Below the pieces are notes generated by a model. It saw only the letters and a program-made list of their open reading frames with translations, searched no databases and was not told the DNA's origin. A DNA stretch of 13,043 bases from UMGS1649 sp964481385 (lineage in GTDB: Bacteria; Bacillota; Clostridia; TANB77; CAG-465). Numbering within the stretch: the stretch's first letter is position 1; every line of letters begins with the position of its first letter. The translations under genes and the position numbers were made by a program. Below are positions 7,929 through 13,043 of this stretch, piece by piece. Where the stretch lies: positions 1 through 13,043 of the forward strand of contig CAYZTN010000033.1 in assembly GCA_964481385.1 (NCBI GenBank). The letters are read 5' to 3'.

Positions 7929-8849
7929 TTATCTTTCATCCCCCATAATAATTATTTCTTCTTCAAGTTTCACTCCGAATTTTGTTAAAACCACATCTTT
8001 AACATAGTTTATCAAATCCACCACGTCTTTTGACACAGCTCCACCTTTATTTACAATAAAGCCTGAGTGTTTTTCAGATATCTGTGCACCACCAATTGTT
8101 TTTCCTTTAAGGCCTGCATCATCTACAAGTTTACCTACAAAATATCCTTCTGGTCTTTTAAACACACTTCCAGCACTTGGATATTCTAGTGGCTGTTTTG
8201 ACGCTCTTTTTTCTGTATTTTCACGCATTTTGCTTTCTATATCTTCCACATCCGCCTTATTCAAGCGAAGTACAGCAGATACAATCACATAGCCTTCACT
8301 TTTGTTTTCTTTAAAAAAGCTATTTCTATATCCAAAATTTAGTTCATTATTTTTCTTTGTTACAAGATTTAAATTTTCGTCTAAATACGTAACTTCTTCT
8401 ACTACTTTTGACATATCTCCGTCATAAGCACCGGCGTTTTGAAACACTGCTCCGCCTAAGGCTGCTGGAATACCGCATGCAAATTCCAAACCAGATAACT
8501 CGTGTGTCTTAGCAAGTCTTGCAAGATAAGGAAGTGTTACACCAGCTAAAGCTGTAACACGCTCTCCATCAAACTCAACTTTAGCAAATTTAGAAGCAAG
8601 CTTTACTACCATGCCTCTAATACCGCCATCTAGCACAAGCACCTTGCTTCCATTCCCTATAACAGTCACTGGAATCGACTTTTCTTTTGCATAACTTAAT
8701 ACGCTAATTAGTTCCTCAACATTTTCTGGCATAACTAAAACGTCTGCTACTCCACCTAATTTAAATGTAGTATGTTTACTCATTGGCTCGTTTATTTTAA
8801 CTTTAGACACATCAATATACTTTGATATATCTTGAATATCTATTTTCAT
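7929..8849 (-). CDS. murB: UDP-N-acetylenolpyruvoylglucosamine reductase MurB
   Basis: About 306 residues from the ATG at 8849; AAGGAG lies 12 bases upstream, rather far, and a TTG at 8888 in the same frame is a weaker alternative. MurB is the cytoplasmic FAD/NADPH enzyme that reduces UDP-GlcNAc-enolpyruvate to UDP-MurNAc, the second committed step of peptidoglycan synthesis. Visible family features: HTTFKLGG, the FAD-binding IGNGSKVLV, GIPAALGGAVFQNAGAYDGDM, YRNSFF with the active-site Arg, PSAGSVFKRP with the proton-donating Ser, and a late EEEI containing the catalytic Glu. The length and lack of the Tyr-loop insertion fit type II MurB. It is stop-to-start adjacent to yvcK, whose product tunes the same pathway. 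Confidence 0.96.
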   Translation of the reverse strand: MKIDIQDISKYIDVSKVKINEPMSKHTTFKLGGVADVLVMPENVEELISVLSYAKEKSIPVTVIGNGSKVLVLDGGIRGMVVKLASKFAKVEFDGERVTALAGVTLPYLARLAKTHELSGLEFACGIPAALGGAVFQNAGAYDGDMSKVVEEVTYLDENLNLVTKKNNELNFGYRNSFFKENKSEGYVIVSAVLRLNKADVEDIESKMRENTEKRASKQPLEYPSAGSVFKRPEGYFVGKLVDDAGLKGKTIGGAQISEKHSGFIVNKGGAVSKDVVDLINYVKDVVLTKFGVKLEEEIIIMGDER

Positions 8850-8894
8850 AATTACTCTTATCTCCTTACTATCGACACATAACTTCAATTACTA

Positions 8895-9224
8895 CTACTC
8901 TAAATAATTTACTTTTTTACCTGCTAACTTTGCGTATTCTATTTCGGATTTTGTACTTTCGCCAATATATCCGCCTACGTTTATTACAAATATTTCGTCC
9001 GCCATGTCAATTTTCCTTTTATGCATGTCGTCTAACATCTGTTTGGTTTTCGTAAGAGTATCTTCGCTCATATTTTCCCATACTTCACTGTCTCCAGAAT
9101 GTCCAAATAATCCAACAGATATTACAATGTTTCCTTTTAAGGTTAAGTCCTTTTGTACCTTCATAAATTCTTCTTTAAATCTTGTAGAACCACATAAAGT
9201 TATAACTTTGTAATTTCCTACCAT
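8895..9224 (-). CDS. Small nucleoside 2-deoxyribosyltransferase-like protein
   Basis: 109 residues, ATG at 9224 with AGGTGG seven bases upstream. The sequence begins VITLCGSTRFKEEF and ends ADEIFVINVGGYIGESTKSEIEYAKLAGKKV, the pattern of the compact Rossmann-like nucleoside 2-deoxyribosyltransferase/DUF4406 superfamily. The Glu in SEIEYA is in the place of the family's nucleophile. Proteins of this short form are common in Firmicutes and usually uncharacterised; a nucleotide or nucleoside ligand is likely but the reaction is unknown. It has its own promoter and may lead a transcript into murB, 45 bases downstream. Confidence 0.8.
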   Translation of the reverse strand: MVGNYKVITLCGSTRFKEEFMKVQKDLTLKGNIVISVGLFGHSGDSEVWENMSEDTLTKTKQMLDDMHKRKIDMADEIFVINVGGYIGESTKSEIEYAKLAGKKVNYLE

Positions 9225-9264
9225 TATTTTACCACCTAATATATACTACTCTGCTTTCGTCCAA

Positions 9265-9294
9265 ATTATATCACAAAGTCAAAGTATATTTCAA
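9265..9294 (-). promoter_or_regulatory. Internal promoter before the deoxyribosyltransferase-like gene
   Basis: On the minus strand TTGAAA (9294-9289) and TATAAT (9270-9265) are 18 bases apart. The -35 box overlaps the stop codon of the methyltransferase gene. The predicted start near 9258 gives a short leader to the ATG at 9224. It would let murB-yvcK be transcribed independently of cmk-plsC. Confidence 0.6.
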
Positions 9295-9905
9295 CCTTTT
9301 ACAACAGATATTGCTACTCCATCTCCTACATCTAATACAGTCGTTTGAAGTGTTGCATTTTCAGTAACGTCTTTTAAATACTCCCTTAACCTATTTACCG
9401 CAGTTCTATGTTTATGCTCGTTATAGTCAGAAAGGACTCTGCCTTTAAATAGCACGTTATCTGCAATTATAACCGAAGAAGGTCTTGTAAGTTTCAAAGC
9501 TAAATCCAAATATTTCACGTATTGTCCCTTTGCTGCGTCAATAAATACCGCGTCAAATATTTTTCCTTCTCTCACAAGTCTTCGCATTTCTTGTTCTCCG
9601 TCACCTACTACAACCTCTATTACTTCTTCTTTTCCAAAGTCTTTAATATTCTTTTTTGCCAGTTCTGCCGTTTCGGGGTTTAACTCCACTGTCGTAATCT
9701 TTCCGTCACTTGCTAAATGAGTAGAAAAGTTTATTGCCGAATACCCTATTGCTGTTCCTATCTCCAAAATACTCATAGGTTTTTTAAGTTCAAGTATTGT
9801 TTCAATTAACTGTAGTGATTTATCTTGCAAAATTGGTACATAGTTTTCTTTTGCATACTTTTTTAAGTTTTCGATTCTTTCTTTGTATTCGTTTTCATTA
9901 TTCAT
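9291..9905 (-). CDS. trmR: O-methyltransferase, TrmR (YrrM) type
   Basis: 204 residues from the ATG at 9905, chosen because GAGGG lies six bases before it; the ATG at 9911 has no room for a ribosome site. The class I SAM fold is plain: ILEIGTAIGYSAI (motif I), ITTVELN (acidic loop), GDGEQEM, FDAVFIDAAKGQY and IIADNVLFKGRV. This pattern belongs to the O-methyltransferase-3/YrrM group; B. subtilis YrrM (TrmR) methylates 5-hydroxyuridine in the tRNA wobble position to 5-methoxyuridine. Caffeoyl-CoA-type methyltransferases share the fold, so the tRNA role is a family inference. It overlaps the end of plsC by eight bases, so the two are probably co-translated. Confidence 0.85.
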   Translation of the reverse strand: MNNENEYKERIENLKKYAKENYVPILQDKSLQLIETILELKKPMSILEIGTAIGYSAINFSTHLASDGKITTVELNPETAELAKKNIKDFGKEEVIEVVVGDGEQEMRRLVREGKIFDAVFIDAAKGQYVKYLDLALKLTRPSSVIIADNVLFKGRVLSDYNEHKHRTAVNRLREYLKDVTENATLQTTVLDVGDGVAISVVKG

Positions 9906-10485
9906 TTTCATCCCTCATACTATATATTCTTTCCATTAACTCTTTTGTAAGTCTTCGTCTTGATTCAGCTTTGCTCTCTCCGTCTAACGCCACTCCCACG
10001 CTCATAGGCTCGCCAAATTTAATCTTGTACTTTTTTAAAAATCCTCTTTTTTCCGTAATATGTACAGGAATAATATCTACGTTTGCAACTTCTGCAATAC
10101 ATACAGCTCCATCTTTGGCTCTTACATTCTTTTTTATGGCGTTTCTCGTTCCCTCTGGAAATATTAAAAGATTTTTATGCTCCTCAGTTATTATACGCGC
10201 AGCATGTAACACTGCTTTTACGTCTTTTTTCTCTCGTTCTATTGGAAAAGCTCCACACGCTTCAACAACTTGTTTTACAACTGGCTTTTTAAAAAGTTCT
10301 GCTTTTGCCATTATTCCAAGGTTCTCCACTTTATTCATAATATATGCCGGATCCATTGCACCAACGTGGTTTGCCGCAAATACATAAAGTTTATCTTTAG
10401 CTATATTATCCAGTCCATAATACTCCACTCTATGTAGCACATTACTTATATATTTTACACCAGTTCTAACTATTTTTCGTAACAC
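9898..10485 (-). CDS. plsC: 1-acyl-sn-glycerol-3-phosphate acyltransferase
   Basis: 195 residues. It transfers an acyl chain to lysophosphatidic acid to give phosphatidic acid, the central membrane-lipid precursor, at the inner face of the membrane. The HxxxxD catalytic block is NHVGAMDP (about residues 39-46) and the substrate-binding block is FPEGTRN (about 109-115); IPVHI near the C-terminus is the usual fourth block. It starts with GTG at 10485, one base after the cmk stop, with GAGGG upstream inside the end of cmk. The cmk-plsC pair is a common arrangement in Clostridia. Confidence 0.93.
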   Translation of the reverse strand: MLRKIVRTGVKYISNVLHRVEYYGLDNIAKDKLYVFAANHVGAMDPAYIMNKVENLGIMAKAELFKKPVVKQVVEACGAFPIEREKKDVKAVLHAARIITEEHKNLLIFPEGTRNAIKKNVRAKDGAVCIAEVANVDIIPVHITEKRGFLKKYKIKFGEPMSVGVALDGESKAESRRRLTKELMERIYSMRDENE

Positions 10486-10486
10486 G

Positions 10487-11143
10487 TTACATTAGCCCTC
10501 TTTCTTTTACAATACTAATTATTTTTTCTACAACTTCATCTAATGTAAGGGAAGTCGTATCAAGCAAAACAGAGTCGTCCGTTTTAACAAGTGGTGACAC
10601 CGTTCTTGTTATATCTGCTTCATCTCTTACTCTAATGCTTTCTTTAACTTCTTCAAAAGAAAGCATTTCACCTTTCTCACTTAAATCTTTTTGCCTACGA
10701 CGAGCTCTTTCCTCAAGTGATGCAGTAAGATATATTTTAAGCTCCGCATTAGGTAGTACAACTGACGTTATATCTCTACCTTGCATTACAACGCTTTGAG
10801 TATCTGCAATTTTCCTTTGAAGCACTACGACTTTTTCTCTTACTTTAGGAATTCTTGCAACAGTCGCGACCGTACCACTTACTTCTGCCGTACGTATCTT
10901 TTCGGTAACACATACACCATTTAAATACACATCATCTTTATCCAAATGCACATCAGTATCTCTAACACCTTGTATAACTGCCTCACTAGAATTTACGTCA
11001 ATATTTTCTTGTAAGCAGAAAAGCGTTAACGCCCTATATAGCGCTCCTGTATCCACGGCAAGAATATTTAAGCCGCTTGCCACAGCTTTTGCAACTTCAG
11101 TTTTCCCTGAAGCACATGGTCCATCTATCGCAATCTTATACAT
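10487..11143 (-). CDS. cmk: Cytidylate kinase
   Basis: 218 residues from the ATG at 11143, which has TTTGGAGG eight bases upstream; a TTG five codons earlier would overlap that ribosome site and is unlikely. It phosphorylates CMP and dCMP with ATP, feeding RNA, DNA and CDP-diacylglycerol synthesis. The P-loop is GPCASGKT, slightly unlike the usual GPAGAGKS/T. Other blocks are DTGALYRA, the NMP-binding region with VQGRDITSVVLP style residues (QGRDIT), KIYLTAS, ERARRRQKDL and RDEADITRTVSPL. First gene of the minus-strand housekeeping series. Confidence 0.96.
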   Translation of the reverse strand: MYKIAIDGPCASGKTEVAKAVASGLNILAVDTGALYRALTLFCLQENIDVNSSEAVIQGVRDTDVHLDKDDVYLNGVCVTEKIRTAEVSGTVATVARIPKVREKVVVLQRKIADTQSVVMQGRDITSVVLPNAELKIYLTASLEERARRRQKDLSEKGEMLSFEEVKESIRVRDEADITRTVSPLVKTDDSVLLDTTSLTLDEVVEKIISIVKERGLM

Positions 11144-11190
11144 AAACAAAACCTCCAAATTTTACTTTTCTCTTTATTTTTTCTATCAAG

Positions 11191-11202
11191 TATGATATCA
11201 TA
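11191..11202. promoter_or_regulatory. 12-bp perfect palindrome, candidate operator
   Basis: TATGATATCATA is its own reverse complement and sits between divergent cmk and the DUF4364 winged-helix gene, overlapping both predicted -10 boxes. A repressor bound here would block both. AT-rich palindromes of this length also arise by chance, so this is a candidate only. Confidence 0.3.
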
Positions 11203-11220
11203 TATCTAGTTTAAAGTAAA
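11192..11220 (-). promoter_or_regulatory. Promoter for the cmk series
   Basis: TTTACT (minus strand 11220-11215) and TATCAT (11197-11192) with a 17-base spacer. The predicted start near 11185 leaves a leader of about 42 nt before the cmk ATG. The -10 box lies inside a 12-bp palindrome (11191-11202). A mirror-image plus-strand pair, TTTATT at 11173-11178 and TATCAT at 11196-11201 (17 apart), could serve the divergent gene but is weaker. Confidence 0.5.
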
Positions 11221-11236
11221 GATTAAGGTGATTTAT

Positions 11237-11758
11237 TTGAATAGTGAAAATTATATATTTGACAAAAAACTAATTGTGTTATTTATTCTAAAAGAAACAA
11301 AAAACACACTTACAATAGACCAGATAGCTAAAATGTGTTCTGAGTTTGAGGACATTACATATTTTGATATCTGTCTATACATAGAAGAACTTAAAAAAAA
11401 TGGATACATTGCAGAAACTTACCAAGACAACAAAAGTTATTACTCATTAACTGATACGGGCTTAGATATCTTGTCTGAACTTTTAGAATTAGTTCCGGGA
11501 ATAAACTTACTTAACATGAAAAACTTATTAAAACTACAAATTGAAGATTACAAAGTAGAATACGAAGTAGACACAAACATCTTCCCTATAAAAGCGGACG
11601 AATACAAAGTTGGATGTTATATAAAAGATGGAAGTGACGAACTAATAAACATAACAATTTATGCTGGAGACAAAGAACATGCAAAAAAAATATCTGAACA
11701 TTGGAAAGAAAATGCAAATGAGATTTATGGTAAGATAATAGAGCTTATGACTGAATAG
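11237..11758 (+). CDS. DUF4364 family winged-helix protein
   Basis: About 173 residues. The best start is the TTG at 11237, with AAGGTG six to seven bases upstream; the in-frame GTG at 11228 lies within that ribosome site. Residues about 5-80 look like a winged helix: 'LIVLFILKE', a helix 'TIDQIAKMC', a recognition-like helix 'DICLYIEELKKNGYI', then a beta wing and 'YSLTDTGLDILSEL', as in PadR/MarR-like regulators. The C-terminal half (YEVDTNIFPIKADEYKVGCYI and onward) is the beta-rich part of DUF4364, common in Clostridia and of unknown role. Transcribed divergently from cmk and may regulate itself through the shared palindrome (inference). Confidence 0.85.
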   Translation: MNSENYIFDKKLIVLFILKETKNTLTIDQIAKMCSEFEDITYFDICLYIEELKKNGYIAETYQDNKSYYSLTDTGLDILSELLELVPGINLLNMKNLLKLQIEDYKVEYEVDTNIFPIKADEYKVGCYIKDGSDELINITIYAGDKEHAKKISEHWKENANEIYGKIIELMTE

Positions 11759-11774
11759 GTCACAAGCTCTATTA
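11736..11774. terminator. Hairpin terminator between convergent genes
   Basis: TAATAGAGCTT (11736-11746) pairs with AAGCTCTATTA (11764-11774); after one A-C mismatch the inner TGACT/GGTCA adds five pairs around the loop GAATA. It contains the stop codon of the DUF4364 gene and lies just beyond the stop of the minus-strand gene ending at 11778. T-rich sequence follows on the plus strand (from about 11777), so it terminates mainly rightward; minus-strand termination is less certain. Confidence 0.7.
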
Positions 11775-11777
11775 CAT

Positions 11778-12362
11778 TTACTTTTTATTATTCTTATTTT
11801 GAGTTTTGCTACTCTTTTTTGTTTTGTTTTTCTTACTATTATTTCCAAATGAGAATATGCTTAATATAACTCCCACAATGTTTATAATCTGCTCCGCGTT
11901 TTTTATTCCAACGCCTTTACCCATGGCTTTTCCACCAACAGTTACAGCGGCAACAATAGCACTCATTACAAGAGAAGCAATTATTACGTCTATATTTAAA
12001 ATAGCGCTTAACTTTACCGCGACAAGAGCTGACGCACTACCAGATACTATACCGCACATATCGCCCATCAAGTCATTGCAAAAATTCGTTGCTTTATCTT
12101 TAGACTTCAAGAGCTTAATTGCCTGCTTTGAGCCCTTTGCCTTTTTAGCTGCTTTTGCATGAAATGGCGCTTCATCACATGTAGCTATTGCCATACCTAT
12201 TATATCAAACAAAATACCTATTGCAATTATTACAACTAATATAATTATCGCAAATGGTAAACTCATTTTTTCTATTACCGTATTCGAAAAACCACCTAAA
12301 GCTAGTGCTAAGGCGAATGTAATTATAAACATAGAAATAATCCATTTTGTATTTGATTTCAT
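11778..12362 (-). CDS. oapA: Small CNNM/CorB-like membrane protein, candidate OLE-associated protein OapA
   Basis: 194 residues, ATG at 12362 with AAGGGA four bases upstream. Hydrophobic helices are at about 7-27, 36-59, 103-122 and 124-145, with a shorter one at 157-172; the C-terminal 18 residues are Lys/Asn-rich. Between helices 2 and 3 a cytoplasmic-type loop (DEAPFHAKAAKKAKGSK) leads to NFCNDLMGDMCGIVSG, in which D97 and D101 form DxxxD. Homologues are often labelled Mg/Co transporter CorB because of likeness to the DUF21 domain of CNNM proteins, but the CBS and CorC domains are absent. OapA of Bacillus halodurans is a membrane protein of similar size with a functionally important DxxxD, encoded directly after the OLE RNA. 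The structured RNA upstream makes OapA the preferred call; a stand-alone DUF21-like protein is the alternative. Confidence 0.55.
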   Translation of the reverse strand: MKSNTKWIISMFIITFALALALGGFSNTVIEKMSLPFAIIILVVIIAIGILFDIIGMAIATCDEAPFHAKAAKKAKGSKQAIKLLKSKDKATNFCNDLMGDMCGIVSGSASALVAVKLSAILNIDVIIASLVMSAIVAAVTVGGKAMGKGVGIKNAEQIINIVGVILSIFSFGNNSKKNKTKKSSKTQNKNNKK

Positions 12363-12415
12363 TTTATCCCTTTTTTAAACTATATATGTTATGGCAATAC
12401 AAATTAAGTAAATTT

Positions 12416-12914
12416 TGCGGCTTAGGTCAAGTCGGATTTCCCTAGCCTTCACTACTCGTTACCTCATAGCGGTTTCCCTTTAAGAAAGCCATCTAGTTGT
12501 TACCAATCTAGCTACTCGATTGCCACTTAGTCCACACTTCAATCCTTAACGTATCCACATATACTGTGACAGTCTAGAGGTTTTCCCTAACAGAAGCAAT
12601 ATTACCCTTATTCGCTTTTGCAAAACTAGTTTCAAAACAAGAGAAAATAGTTTATCCCAAAGTTTCACTCACGACCAGCTACAATCATATAGTACTCTCT
12701 ATATGAAGGTCTACACTATGTTATACCAAGTGACGACTAAACAAAGGCTTTCTACTCTTGTATGCCATTACAAGACTACCTTAGTTTAAGGTTTTGTACA
12801 AGCGCCCTAATCTGGGCGAAAAAAGCACTCATACAAAATGTCATTATTTGCTATACAATGGATTTTTAGCCCCATCTTAAAGTAATTGTTCTGACTAGAA
12901 TACTGTGCCACACG
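12416..12914 (-). ncRNA. ole: Large structured RNA, candidate OLE RNA
   Basis: About 500 nt without a gene, transcribed from a consensus promoter toward the membrane-protein gene. Ends pair: TGTGGC (12912-12907) with GCCGCA (12421-12416), a closing helix. Local helices include 12838-12832 with 12798-12792 enclosing 12818-12814 with 12807-12803 (CGCCC/GGGCG); 12775-12770 with 12761-12756; 12733-12729 with 12669-12665 enclosing an eight-pair stem 12706-12699 with 12692-12685; 12653-12648 with 12628-12623; and 12522-12518 with 12508-12504. Three GGGAAA motifs near 12587, 12478 and 12441 look like GNRA-type loops. Size, position and neighbour fit OLE (ornate, large, extremophilic) RNA, a membrane-associated RNA known from anaerobic and extremophilic Firmicutes. 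I did not match the OLE consensus base by base. RNase P, tmRNA and 6S do not fit; ROOL is a possible alternative. Confidence 0.6.
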
Positions 12915-12920
12915 TTTCAG

Positions 12921-12949
12921 ATTATACCATAGCTTAGTGCAAAAGTCAA
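12921..12949 (-). promoter_or_regulatory. Near-consensus promoter for the large RNA
   Basis: TTGACT (12949-12944) and TATAAT (12926-12921) are exactly 17 bases apart on the minus strand. Transcription should start near 12914, at the foot of the RNA's closing helix. Such strength is expected for an abundant noncoding RNA. Confidence 0.88.
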
Positions 12950-12969
12950 ATCAAAAATTCATCAAAATT

Positions 12970-13005
12970 GGCTGTATATGAAAGAAATGGTTACTATTCA
13001 CAGCC
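12970..13005 (-). other. Inverted repeat upstream of the RNA promoter
   Basis: On the minus strand GGCTGT and ACAGCC are six complementary bases around a 24-base spacer, followed by AATTTT. It could be the weak terminator of a gene beyond the right edge, but the loop is long. No coding signal is evident in 12961-13043. Confidence 0.25.
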
Positions 13006-13043
13006 GATCTTAAAAAAGGCAACACAAAATGAGGGAACACAAT

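Noticed and set aside
9797..10387. 196-codon open frame on the plus strand
   Set aside because: It is antisense to trmR and plsC, both of which have clear family motifs; no ribosome site and hydrophobic, low-quality composition.
11806..12162. 118-codon open frame on the plus strand
   Set aside because: Antisense shadow of the membrane-protein gene, which has a good ribosome site and sensible topology.
12621..12640. Ten-base palindrome TTTTGCAAAA inside the large RNA
   Set aside because: Cannot form a hairpin with a loop and is better explained as part of the A/T-rich helices around it.
12416..12914. RNase P RNA, tmRNA, 6S RNA or group II intron as identity of the large RNA
   Set aside because: No RNase P core sequence such as GAGGAAAGTCC, no tmRNA acceptor end or tag frame, length far above 6S, and no intron domain V or intron-encoded protein.
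1..13043. tRNA genes, CRISPR arrays, insertion sequences
   Set aside because: I saw no T-loop consensus with a cloverleaf, no regularly spaced direct repeats, and no transposase or flanking inverted repeats.

Overview
This is a low-GC, AT-rich chromosomal stretch of a Gram-positive anaerobe of the Clostridia type. The lineage is inferred from Shine-Dalgarno sites before most genes, a near-consensus TTGACA/TATAAT promoter before the first gene (and TTGACT/TATAAT before the RNA gene at the right end), and a housekeeping set typical of Clostridia: cmk, plsC, a DUF4364 protein, type II murB and yvcK. Genus cannot be assigned from the sequence.

Layout. Bases 1-292 hold a strong promoter and a leader of about 185 nt before a plus-strand gene of unknown function (293-2014), whose N-terminal half resembles a zinc-metallopeptidase scaffold without the HExxH site. 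It converges on a minus-strand gene (3922-2045) for a membrane-anchored, pilin-like protein. That protein ends in a formylglycine-generating-enzyme/C-type-lectin fold whose last 35 residues look like the variable region of a diversity-generating retroelement target. A long hairpin lies between the two genes. A minus-strand housekeeping series then runs leftward from 11143 to 4018: cmk, plsC, a trmR-type methyltransferase, a small nucleoside-deoxyribosyltransferase-like protein, murB, yvcK, a glycogen-debranching-enzyme-like protein and ruvC. Gaps are short or absent; the only clear internal promoter lies before the small deoxyribosyltransferase-like gene. A divergent DUF4364 winged-helix gene (11237-11758) shares the cmk upstream region, which contains a perfect 12-bp palindrome.

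The right end is the most interesting part. A minus-strand consensus promoter (12949-12921) drives a gene-free stretch of about 500 nt with many local helices and a closing helix joining its ends. It is followed without an obvious terminator by a 194-residue integral membrane protein with a DxxxD motif and CNNM/CorB-like character. This arrangement, a large structured RNA directly upstream of a small membrane protein gene, matches the OLE RNA / OapA ribonucleoprotein pair. That is my leading interpretation, though I could not run a covariance-model search.

How the genes work together: the central series combines nucleotide and lipid precursor supply (cmk, plsC), cell-wall synthesis and its carbon-flux regulator (murB, yvcK), tRNA modification (trmR) and recombination (ruvC). 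The flanks carry surface display and diversification (left) and a putative membrane RNP linked to magnesium or stress tolerance (right).
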